A DNA stretch of 47,521 nt from a virus. The DNA lies in IMG/VR virus record IMGVR_UViG_3300008448_000153, positions 1 through 47,521 of that record. One strand, 5' to 3'. Shown piece after piece: positions 16,389 through 23,842 of this stretch. How positions within the stretch are numbered: the first letter of the stretch is position 1; every line of letters begins with the position of its first letter. The position numbers were made by a program, and so were the translations under genes. The notes beneath the pieces are model-generated. The model was given only the letters and a program-made list of their open reading frames with translations, did not search any database and was not told the DNA's origin.

Positions 16389-17849
16389 ATGTCTTGTAAC
16401 TGTAATACAGCTTCTAGGACTTGTGATCCTTGCATGTTTTGTACCCCTCCGGGAGTTACAGGGCTTACTACATGTCAACCTGTAGATCCTTGTGAGGAAA
16501 AGATTGACGCTTGCTGTGTTTTATATTCTGGAGAAACAAATCCTTGTTTACCAGTAACTAAAGGAGATAAGCTTTGTGAGGTGTTACATGATTTAGTAGT
16601 AGCTTATTTTGGTGAAAATTGCACTACAACTACTACAACCAGTACCACAAGTACAACAACTACTGCACCTCCTACTACCACTACAACTACGACACTAGCT
16701 CCTTGTGTTTGCTATACATATGTTGTACAAAATATTACAGGTTATATTCAGTATATAGGTTATAATAACTGCAATAGAGTTTTTCAATCGGGTGTTCCTG
16801 TACCAGCAAATTCTCAAATTACAATTTGTGTTTGCAACAATGAGATTTATTATAACAGCAAATCTATAATTGTATTTCAAGGAGGAACTGGTTGTAATAC
16901 TACAACAACTACTTCTACAACTACTAGCACTAGTACTACTAGTACTACCAGTACTACAACCACTAGTACAACTACCACTACCACTACAGTTAATCCTTGT
17001 TCTAATTGTAGAGACTATGAGATCTTTAATCTTAGTGGAGGATCTGTAAGTGGAACATATCGTCAATGTGTAACGGGAACGGTTATTCCCATTACGTTAT
17101 TAAATGGTCAAAGTACAGCAGTTTGTGCATGTCAGAATTCAGTTTCTATTATTCCTGTTCCAGGCTTAACAATTATCGATGAAGGTTTCTGTGGAACAAC
17201 TACAACTAGTACTACCACTACAGAACCTCCTTGTGTCTGTTATCAAATTGGTTGGGTGGGATCAGCTACAAACTATCTTTCTTATACAAACTGCTATGGT
17301 GAGGGAGTAGTTACTGTAAATACGCCTGAAGTTTCTTTACCACTTTATATTTGTGCAATACAGGGAACTGTACTTGCTACAGGTCTTTCTGTAGCAAATG
17401 TTTCTTCTGAACTATGTGCAAGTGATTGTATAACAACAACTTCTACAACAACTACTAGTACCACTTCTGCTCCTGCTGAATGTGCAACATATGATGTAAC
17501 AGGAGGAACAGGTGGTGGTTCTTGGTCAGCACAATTATGTGGTGGAACTGCTGAACCTATTGCTGGTATCGTAGCTCAAGGAGTTACCATAGATACAGGA
17601 TGTATTGTTGTTGGCTCACTAGTTTTAACAAATGCATCATCTGCTAATGAAGCAATGTGTACTACACCTTGTGTAGAATATACGTTGCAAACAGACGGTA
17701 GCCTTGCATCTATTGAATACTTTCAATGTGGAGGATCTTATACCACTGTAAGTTTCTTAACAACTATTACAATTTGTACTGACGGTACAGGATATACAGT
17801 TACTTCTGGTAATGTAACTTTAAATAATACAACTACTTGCGGACTTTAA
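16389..17849 (+). CDS. mucin-like multi-domain protein: Cys domains joined by Thr/Ser linkers
   Basis: This 486-aa protein has a Cys-rich head (1-78, including CCVLYSG and KGDKLCEVL, shared with both neighbours). Thr/Ser linkers at 79-102, 171-200, 270-278 and 349-360 separate about five similar ~60-65-residue beta domains, each with a Tyr, then a Cys, then a C-x-C or single-Cys strand (C-V-C-Y at 106, CRDYEIFN near 206, CVCY near 282, CATYDVTGG near 366, C-V-E-Y near 430). The architecture resembles an extended glycosylated stalk. It lies ten bases after a related gene and upstream of glycosyltransferases. A role in host or mucus binding is inferred. Confidence 0.65.
   Translation: MSCNCNTASRTCDPCMFCTPPGVTGLTTCQPVDPCEEKIDACCVLYSGETNPCLPVTKGDKLCEVLHDLVVAYFGENCTTTTTTSTTSTTTTAPPTTTTTTTLAPCVCYTYVVQNITGYIQYIGYNNCNRVFQSGVPVPANSQITICVCNNEIYYNSKSIIVFQGGTGCNTTTTTSTTTSTSTTSTTSTTTTSTTTTTTTVNPCSNCRDYEIFNLSGGSVSGTYRQCVTGTVIPITLLNGQSTAVCACQNSVSIIPVPGLTIIDEGFCGTTTTSTTTTEPPCVCYQIGWVGSATNYLSYTNCYGEGVVTVNTPEVSLPLYICAIQGTVLATGLSVANVSSELCASDCITTTSTTTTSTTSAPAECATYDVTGGTGGGSWSAQLCGGTAEPIAGIVAQGVTIDTGCIVVGSLVLTNASSANEAMCTTPCVEYTLQTDGSLASIEYFQCGGSYTTVSFLTTITICTDGTGYTVTSGNVTLNNTTTCGL
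16623..17468 (+). repeat. four Thr/Ser-rich linker runs
   Basis: Runs of ACN and AGT/AGC/TCT codons lie at 16623-16694, 16899-16988, 17196-17222 and 17433-17468. The longest encodes 30 residues, nearly all Thr or Ser. They alternate with folded domains, so they act as spacers. Confidence 0.85.
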
Positions 17850-17862
17850 AAAAATTATAAAA

Positions 17863-18153
17863 ATGTCTTGTTGCTGCAATAATTATATGTATGGTTTACC
17901 TTGCTGTTGTCCTGAGACAATAACAACCAGTACTACAACAACTACTACCACCTGTGAAGGAGCAGAACCTTGTGATGCTGCTTATCAATCTGATTGTGTA
18001 ATTTATACAGGATCAGATTTAGCATGCTACGGTATTATAGCAGGTATGTCAGTGACAGAGATTATTGAAATTTTAATTGCTCAACTTCCTCAATGTACAA
18101 CAACAACTACTACTACGACTAGTAGTACAACAACAACTACTACTCTCCCTTAA
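17863..18153 (+). CDS. short Cys/Thr-rich protein sharing the head motif
   Basis: This 96-aa protein has an N-terminal cluster of cysteines (MSCCCNN, CCCPE), a Thr run at 19-30, a head motif at about 41-76 (CVIYTGSDLACYGI, then MSVTEIIEIL), and a terminal Thr/Ser run. The head motif aligns with those of the two preceding genes, so it looks like a minimal paralogue lacking the repeat domains. It is the last structural gene before the glycosyltransferases. It could be a decoy, a cap or a glycosylation acceptor. Confidence 0.6.
   Translation: MSCCCNNYMYGLPCCCPETITTSTTTTTTTCEGAEPCDAAYQSDCVIYTGSDLACYGIIAGMSVTEIIEILIAQLPQCTTTTTTTTSSTTTTTTLP
17917..18144 (+). repeat. two Thr/Ser codon runs in the 17863 gene
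   Basis: Runs lie at 17917-17952 and 18097-18144. Both are almost pure ACN with a few AGT and one ATA codon. Confidence 0.85.
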
Positions 18154-18181
18154 AAATAGCTTTTAATTAAAAACCAACATA

Positions 18182-19102
18182 ATGAAGTTTATTTGTGCAC
18201 AACCTGCTACAATAGATTATTATACCTGGCAGGTAGAGGTAATGATTAATAACTTTATCAAAAACGGAGTCAATCCTAATGATATTATTATATTAGGAGC
18301 AATTAATAATGACTTTATTCCTGAAAAGTGGAAAAGGTTAGCCGCTCATTATAATAATGTACAGTTTCATTTTTATAATGATAAACGTGTAAAACCTTCA
18401 TATATATCTAGTGTAAGATTAGACCTTCTTTATCAGCATTGGTTAAAGTATCCTGAGATGGAAAAAGAAACCATCTTTTATCATGACTGTGATATTGTAT
18501 TTACAAAATCTGTAGATTTTGATGTTTTTTTAAATGACGAGATCTGCTACGTAAGTGACACAGTTTCTTACATTGGAGCTGAATATATTGCTTCAAAAGG
18601 AGAACACTATCTTGATCTTATGTCAAGAATAGTAAACGTAAATAAAAAATTCATAAGATTAAATCAAGCAGATAGTGGTGGAGCACAGTATCTTTTAAAA
18701 AATGTTCCCACTGAGCTTTGGAAAAAAGCTTACTATGATGCTGAAAGTCTTTATAGAATAGTGAATCATCAAATTAGAGAAGATAAACCAGAACACCCAA
18801 TACAAATTTGGTGTGCAGATATGTGGGCTGTTTTATGGAATCTTTGGTTCTTTGACAAAATTGTAAAGGTGTCTACTAAGTTATCATTTGCTTGGGCTAC
18901 CTCCCATGTCAATGAATGGGATAAACATTTAATCTATCATAATGCTGGTGTAGTAGATGGAAATCAGGGTATGTTTTTTAAAGGACAATATCAGCAAGCA
19001 CTTCCTTATGATATTAAGTTAGAAGACTTTAAGACAGATAAGTGTTCTATTAAATATGCAGAAGAAATATTAAAAACCAAGGAGGTAACATGTCTGAGAT
19101 AA
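18182..19102 (+). CDS. GT-A-type glycosyltransferase-like protein
   Basis: This 306-aa protein starts three bases after AAAACCAACA (18170-18179). FYHDCDIVF (99-107) provides a DxD motif (D102, D104), the metal/nucleotide-sugar site of GT-A enzymes, after a beta-alpha start (NDIIILGAINND). Later Trp-rich segments (WCADMWAVLWNLW) and a terminal HNAGV motif suggest an acceptor pocket. It would transfer a sugar from a nucleotide donor. Given its position right after Thr-rich virion proteins, the acceptor may be those Thr/Ser runs, but host surface glycan or DNA are alternatives. Its 3' end contains the ribosome-binding site of the next gene. Confidence 0.7.
   Translation: MKFICAQPATIDYYTWQVEVMINNFIKNGVNPNDIIILGAINNDFIPEKWKRLAAHYNNVQFHFYNDKRVKPSYISSVRLDLLYQHWLKYPEMEKETIFYHDCDIVFTKSVDFDVFLNDEICYVSDTVSYIGAEYIASKGEHYLDLMSRIVNVNKKFIRLNQADSGGAQYLLKNVPTELWKKAYYDAESLYRIVNHQIREDKPEHPIQIWCADMWAVLWNLWFFDKIVKVSTKLSFAWATSHVNEWDKHLIYHNAGVVDGNQGMFFKGQYQQALPYDIKLEDFKTDKCSIKYAEEILKTKEVTCLR
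19079..19086 (+). promoter_or_regulatory. canonical Shine-Dalgarno sequence
   Basis: AAGGAGGT lies three bases upstream of the ATG at 19090, inside the end of the previous gene. It is the clearest Shine-Dalgarno site I noticed in the window; most other starts rely on A-rich leaders. Confidence 0.7.
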
Positions 19103-19866
19103 GTTATCCTTTGATATCTGCAAAATGTATAACATATGGGCGTGTAGATACGCTTGAAGAAAGTTTATACTCTTTTATTAATCAAGACTATCCTGGAAAA
19201 AAAGAATTAATTATTGTAAATGATTATCCTCTTCAGGAACTTGTATTTGATCATCCAGATGTAAAAATCTATAATCTAAAAGAAACTTTTTCTACAATTG
19301 GAGAAAAAGAAAACTTTGCAATTAGTAAATGTTCTGGTGATATAATTGCTGTTTGGGATGACGATGATGTTGCTTTACCTAATCATTTGAGTAATATTGC
19401 AAAATACTTTAAAGAAGATACAGATCTTCTTCATTGGCATAGGGGTGTATTTTTTAACAATAAGGAAATTACTTCAATTACAGGATTAGGTAATTCTGGA
19501 ATTGTTTATAGTAAAAGAATATGGAAAAAGCTTGGTGGGCACCCTTTAGAAAATGCTGGTTATGATATGACATTTGTTATGAGTATTAGACACAACTCAC
19601 AAAATGTTGTATTTGCTGCTCCTTCCGATGATGAAGTAAGTTGGTTTTATATGTGGGGAGGAAGATCTTATCATATGAGTGGACAAGGAACAGATGATAA
19701 TAAAAGACCAAATGTTATAGTGAGACATAGTGAACATATAGAGTCTTTAAGAAAAAATGGTAAAATTCCAACAGGACGCATAGAGCTTAAACCAAAGTGG
19801 AAAGTCGATTATAAACAACAGTTAATTGATTTTAATGGAAAAAATAAAAGCTCTAATCGTAAATAG
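19090..19866 (+). CDS. family 2-type glycosyltransferase
   Basis: This 258-aa protein has the classic GT2 layout: an N-terminal strand with ITYGRVDTLEESLYSF (14-29), ELIIVND (39-45), GEKENFAISKCSGD (71-84), then the WDDDD metal site (89-93) and ALPNHL. A C-terminal region with GGRSYHMSGQGTDD may close the active site. The reaction is transfer of a nucleotide-activated sugar to an acceptor. It overlaps the previous gene by 13 bases and the next by 32, so the three enzymes form one coupled unit. A Shine-Dalgarno sequence precedes it. The stop is TAG. Confidence 0.85.
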   Translation: MSEISYPLISAKCITYGRVDTLEESLYSFINQDYPGKKELIIVNDYPLQELVFDHPDVKIYNLKETFSTIGEKENFAISKCSGDIIAVWDDDDVALPNHLSNIAKYFKEDTDLLHWHRGVFFNNKEITSITGLGNSGIVYSKRIWKKLGGHPLENAGYDMTFVMSIRHNSQNVVFAAPSDDEVSWFYMWGGRSYHMSGQGTDDNKRPNVIVRHSEHIESLRKNGKIPTGRIELKPKWKVDYKQQLIDFNGKNKSSNRK

Positions 19867-21151
19867 AAATCTTCTAACCACTTTAAAAAACACAATAGAG
19901 TTTTTAAAAAAAGAAGATAGAGTTGAAATATGGGTACTTGATCAAGAATCAACCTACCCACCTTTGTTAGAATATTATAAAACAAATCCTTGTAATATAT
20001 TTTATTCTAAAAACGAAGGACCTAATTCATGCTGGAACGGTAGATACAATAAGATTAAAGGAAGTGAACCCTTTATAGTAGCAGATTCAGATTGTATATA
20101 TGATGGAGTTCCTTCTGATTGGTTAGATAAAATGCTTGAAGCATTAGATAAATCTGGTAAAAATAAAGTTGGTTTTTCTTTAAGAATTGATAATTTACCA
20201 GATAGTAAAATAGGTAAACAAGCAAGACTACATGAGTCTAAATATTGGGTAAATAAAACTAAGTATGGTTGGGATGCTGATGTAGATACAACATTTGCAT
20301 TATATAAAGCCAAATCTGGTTTTTCTTATAGTGCTCTTAGATTGGATGAACCTTACACAATAAAACATGTTCCATGGTATTTAGATGAAAATAGTTTAAC
20401 AGATGAGTGGAGGTACTACTTAAAAGAAGCTGTTTCATTTTCAACCTGGGGAGATAAAATAAAGAAGTTATATATGGATGATATAAAAAAGATGAATAAA
20501 AGTGGAGTGAGTTTTGATGTAATAAAAACTTCTTTAAATTCTAAGTTTTGGGATGATCATTATTCAGGTTGGGAAAATTCAACATTTGATTTTATAGTTC
20601 CAAGATTAAGTAAAGAAAAAACATTTATTGATATAGGAACTTGGATTGGCCCAATATCACTAGTTGCTTGTCAATACTCTAAACAATGTATCTGTTTTGA
20701 ACCAGATCCTGTAGCATTTAAAGAACTTTCTCGTAATGTACAGTTAAATGAGTTTAAGAATATTTGTTTAGAAAATAAAGCTGTCTCTTCAAAAAGTCAA
20801 ATAACACTTGGATCGGGAGTTCTTGGTGAGAGTATAACTAGAGATTCTTGTATAGATAATGCAATTACAGTTGACTGTTTAACAGTTAAACAAATTTTAG
20901 AAAAATACAGTCTTAAACAAGAAGACATATCTGTTATAAAGATTGATATAGAAGGACATGAACAAGACTTGTTGAAAGAACATTCTATACTTTGGGATTT
21001 AAATATACCAATGTATATATCATTCCATCCTGGTTGGAGAATAGACAAGGATAAATATTTTAAAGATATTATTCCTTTTTTATTATATAAAAAAATAGAT
21101 GTAGCTAATATTCAAAATAGAGGTAACTTTTTTGATATAGCTGTAAAATAA
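19835..21151 (+). CDS. glycosyltransferase-FkbM methyltransferase fusion
   Basis: This 438-aa protein starts at ATG inside the previous gene; the TTG nine bases earlier is less likely. Residues 1-~200 form a GT-A-like domain with KALIVNRNLLTTLKNTIEF and a D84-S-D86 site. Residues ~248-438 form a FkbM-type SAM-dependent methyltransferase with FIDIGTWIG (264-272), CFEPDP (287-292), KIDIEGHE (369-376) and a final FFDIAVK strand. FkbM enzymes O-methylate sugars or polyketides. Fusion to a glycosyltransferase suggests transfer and methyl-capping of the same glycan. It ends the glycosylation operon before a strong terminator. Confidence 0.8.
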   Translation: MEKIKALIVNRNLLTTLKNTIEFLKKEDRVEIWVLDQESTYPPLLEYYKTNPCNIFYSKNEGPNSCWNGRYNKIKGSEPFIVADSDCIYDGVPSDWLDKMLEALDKSGKNKVGFSLRIDNLPDSKIGKQARLHESKYWVNKTKYGWDADVDTTFALYKAKSGFSYSALRLDEPYTIKHVPWYLDENSLTDEWRYYLKEAVSFSTWGDKIKKLYMDDIKKMNKSGVSFDVIKTSLNSKFWDDHYSGWENSTFDFIVPRLSKEKTFIDIGTWIGPISLVACQYSKQCICFEPDPVAFKELSRNVQLNEFKNICLENKAVSSKSQITLGSGVLGESITRDSCIDNAITVDCLTVKQILEKYSLKQEDISVIKIDIEGHEQDLLKEHSILWDLNIPMYISFHPGWRIDKDKYFKDIIPFLLYKKIDVANIQNRGNFFDIAVK

Positions 21152-21153
21152 AA

Positions 21154-21180
21154 GTCAGGTTTTGTTGGTTTCATCCTGAC
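21154..21180 (+). promoter_or_regulatory. hairpin preceding the terminator
   Basis: GTCAGG (21154-21159) pairs with CCTGAC (21175-21180) around a 15-base T/G-rich loop, two bases after the 21151 stop. It stands just before the main terminator and may help processing, or be a small attenuator. Confidence 0.4.
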
Positions 21181-21186
21181 AAACAA

Positions 21187-21221
21187 AGCCCTGACGTTTC
21201 CACGTTGGGGCTCTATTTTTT
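21187..21221 (+). terminator. rho-independent terminator ending the glycosylation operon
   Basis: AGCCCTGACG and CGTTGGGGCT form a 10-bp stem (two G-T pairs) with a TTTCCA loop, followed by CTA and six T's. It separates the glycosyltransferase genes from the next transcription unit. Confidence 0.9.
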
Positions 21222-21300
21222 AATGTTAATAACTTGTGTATAGAATTTAAAACTTTTTGCTTTAATTTTATACACCATATACTAACCTATAAAATTTTTT
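21222..21300 (+). promoter_or_regulatory. intergenic promoter region with inverted repeat
   Basis: This gap lies after a terminator and directly before the phosphoesterase gene, so it must contain the next promoter. GTGTATA (21236-21242) is complementary to TATACAC (21269-21275), with further AATT/AAA pairing inside, forming an imperfect inverted repeat. It could be a protein-binding operator or an mRNA hairpin. I cannot assign exact promoter elements. Confidence 0.45.
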
Positions 21301-22512
21301 ATGAGTCTAATTAACAGGGTATATGGGACACTCAGATGGAAAAAGTCTGATGAATATTGTTCTGCAAAGTTAGGAATTCCTATAGAAAAGTACAGAGAAT
21401 TAAAACAAGAAATTTTAAATTCTCCTGATCCTTCTTATTTCTATCTAAATCCACCTCCTAAATTTAACGATTCTGTAGTCAAGTTTAGTGAAAACTTAGA
21501 CAAGGGTACAGCTGAGATTGTGGGTATATCTACATCAGAACCCTGTGGTCCTGAAGACATTATTAAAATCCTTAAGATAGATACAAAGAAATGGAGACTA
21601 TCTTCTTATTGGAATAAACAGCAGAATGACCGTTGGCTTGTTTCAGCCATGGTTACCCAGATTAAAGATACTCCTGATAATGCTCTAGCTGAAGTTATAA
21701 AGAACTTCAATCCTCTTACACAGCCTTTGCCACTACCTATTATTAATGACAAGTTTATTAATGATGTAGTGGCTATTTTATCTGTACAAGATCTTCATTT
21801 TGGTAAGGAGGATAATGATACAGTGGTACAAGACTTTAGAAGTGCTGTAACTAATCTTGTACATAGAGCATATGCTTCCAACTGTTTGTCTAAGATTGTA
21901 TTTGTTTTTGGTGGTGATATCTTAAACATGGATACCTTTAATGGTACAACTACCAGTGGAACTCCTGTAGATAATAGTATGAGAGCCCAAGAAGCATATA
22001 AGGATGCTTTTGAATCCATCTACTGGGCTGTTAACTACTTAGCTCAATTTACCCAGGAATTACATGTTATATATCTTCCAGGTAACCACGATAGACTAAG
22101 CTCCTACCATTTGGCTCATGCTATCTCTAAGTCTATAAAGGACGAAAGAGTAATATTTGATGTAGAGTATTCTGAAAGAAAAGTAATTACTTGTGGTAAT
22201 AACTTCTTTGGTTTTGAGCACGGGGATGTAACTAAAAAGAATACCCCTCTTGTTTATGCTACAGAGTTTGCAAAAGAGTGGGGATCAACTATTTATAGAA
22301 CTTGTTATACAGGACACTTCCATTCTAAGAAGACCACTGAATACATCAGTGAAAATGAGTTTAACGGGTTCTCTTTGAAACATCTTCCTAGTCTTTCCAA
22401 ATCTGACTATTGGCACTACCATAACAAATTTGTAGGGTCTAAGCGTCAGGCTATTATGGAACTTCATGACTTTGAAAAGGGTAAGATTTCTGAACTTATC
22501 TATACTGCTTAA
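21301..22512 (+). CDS. calcineurin-like metallophosphoesterase
   Basis: This 403-aa protein has an N-terminal ~145-residue region (possible DNA-binding helices at 15-40) followed by a complete metallophosphoesterase domain: D164-L-H166, GGD206, G-N262-H-D264, EHGD (306-309), and GHFH (338-341). These residues bind two metal ions and hydrolyse phosphodiester or phosphomonoester bonds. Relatives in phages are annotated as nucleases or phosphoesterases of unknown substrate. It heads a transcription unit of virion genes; a role in genome end processing or nucleotide scavenging is possible but not shown by the sequence. Confidence 0.85.
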   Translation: MSLINRVYGTLRWKKSDEYCSAKLGIPIEKYRELKQEILNSPDPSYFYLNPPPKFNDSVVKFSENLDKGTAEIVGISTSEPCGPEDIIKILKIDTKKWRLSSYWNKQQNDRWLVSAMVTQIKDTPDNALAEVIKNFNPLTQPLPLPIINDKFINDVVAILSVQDLHFGKEDNDTVVQDFRSAVTNLVHRAYASNCLSKIVFVFGGDILNMDTFNGTTTSGTPVDNSMRAQEAYKDAFESIYWAVNYLAQFTQELHVIYLPGNHDRLSSYHLAHAISKSIKDERVIFDVEYSERKVITCGNNFFGFEHGDVTKKNTPLVYATEFAKEWGSTIYRTCYTGHFHSKKTTEYISENEFNGFSLKHLPSLSKSDYWHYHNKFVGSKRQAIMELHDFEKGKISELIYTA

Positions 22513-22573
22513 ACTATTAAAGTTTAAGTGGGAAACTTCATAAATTTTCCGTAAATTATTAATGTAGACAGTC

Positions 22574-23161
22574 TTGCCTAAAGCTTATAAAAAACCAGAT
22601 CTTAACGCCCCAAGATTTAGACCTAAAAAGCTGAATCTCACTAACGTAGAATTCTATAATAAGTTTTTGGAAGATAATCCCAAAAGTGACACAATAACTT
22701 TAGATCAGTTTAAGGACATTATAAAATCCTTTAACGGAAAAATCTGGCAAAAGGTTGTTGAAGAACGAGATGGGATACAGCTTCCAGAACAACTGGGATA
22801 CTTATTTATAGGTACGTGTCCTAGAAAAATTGGTGAAAACACTGATTATAAGAAGAGTGAATACTATGGGGTAAAGATTCAAAATAAAAACTTTGAATCA
22901 GATCAATACGTAGCTAAAATATTCTACACCAACTTTGAGACAAAGTACAGGTTTAAGAACCACGAGTTGTGGGGATTTACCGGTGTAAGAGATTTTAAAA
23001 GAACAATAGCTAAGGTGTACCCAGTTGAGTGGAAGAAGTATATTCAAGTGGATAATAAGCTTAAGATAAGTCGTCTATTTAGAACACAGAAGTTTAAACA
23101 GTTTAAAACAGAAGAAACTGCTGAACTTTTAAAACAGTATGACGAATTTAACTTAGATTAA
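22574..23161 (+). CDS. conserved basic protein of unknown function, TTG start
   Basis: This 195-aa reading frame has no ATG near its 5' end; TTG at 22574 gives MPKAYKKPDLNAPRFRPKK, a plausible N-terminus. The protein is basic with aromatic-rich strands (KSEYYGVKIQNKNF; YRFKNHELWGFTGVRD) and a charged helical tail. It ends one base before the next ATG. Position directly before the ring/neck genes suggests a tail-assembly or completion protein. No family is recognised with confidence. Confidence 0.55.
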   Translation: MPKAYKKPDLNAPRFRPKKLNLTNVEFYNKFLEDNPKSDTITLDQFKDIIKSFNGKIWQKVVEERDGIQLPEQLGYLFIGTCPRKIGENTDYKKSEYYGVKIQNKNFESDQYVAKIFYTNFETKYRFKNHELWGFTGVRDFKRTIAKVYPVEWKKYIQVDNKLKISRLFRTQKFKQFKTEETAELLKQYDEFNLD

Positions 23162-23162
23162 A

Positions 23163-23837
23163 ATGTCTAAACTAAGCATTGGTGATGTAATTTCTAGAGT
23201 GCGTATCCAAATAAAAGCTGTCCGTCAGGATTCTTTTATTACGGATAGGACGATATATACATTTATTCTTAAGCACGCTAAGTGGTTAATGAAACGTGAG
23301 GATGGTAAAAACAAACTCATGAACTTTACTAGTGTAATCCAAACACTAGATTTTGTAGAACTTATTGAGGTGGATAAAGTAGAAGCATGCTGTACAGGTA
23401 TTAGATCTGATTGCACTATTAAACGTACAGAGAAAAAGCTTCCTGTTTTTTTACAAGGTTATCACGGTCCTCTTATCCGTAGTGTTACATCTTTAGATGG
23501 TTCAGAAAGACTTCAGCCAACTCTTCCTACTACATATCTTGGTATAGCAAACTCTAAGAACTTTAAGTATAATAAATCAAAGTACTACTGGTTTCTGAAT
23601 GATTACTTATACTTTCCTAATCTAGAGTGGGATGCAGTACGTATTGAAGGAATTTTTGAAGATGACATCAGTGAGTTTACTTGTGATGAGGATAGTTGTA
23701 AGGTGAGACAAGATCAGTCTTTTAATGTTCCTGATTATTTATTGGGAGAGTTAGAAGCACAAGTATTAAAAGACTTTTTGGCTCTTTATCAAATTCCTAC
23801 TGATCCAACTAGTGACAAACAAAATACAGCTCGTTAA
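23163..23837 (+). CDS. ring/neck-type tail protein
   Basis: This 224-aa protein begins MSKLSIGDVISRVR and has the helical N-terminus (about 1-45, with RTIYTFILKHAKWLMKRE) plus a central beta domain and CC/C pairs (74-83) of a crAss-like ring or stabilisation protein, a family that stacks between portal and tail muzzle. The evidence is resemblance and the order ring, ring, HExxH protein, muzzle. Five bases separate it from the next gene. Confidence 0.6.
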   Translation: MSKLSIGDVISRVRIQIKAVRQDSFITDRTIYTFILKHAKWLMKREDGKNKLMNFTSVIQTLDFVELIEVDKVEACCTGIRSDCTIKRTEKKLPVFLQGYHGPLIRSVTSLDGSERLQPTLPTTYLGIANSKNFKYNKSKYYWFLNDYLYFPNLEWDAVRIEGIFEDDISEFTCDEDSCKVRQDQSFNVPDYLLGELEAQVLKDFLALYQIPTDPTSDKQNTAR

Positions 23838-23842
23838 ATCCC

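Noticed and set aside
16300-18150. CRISPR-like or microsatellite array from repeated ACT/ACA triplets
   Set aside because: The triplets lie in frame, use mixed synonymous codons and alternate with coding domains; there is no constant repeat-spacer pattern.
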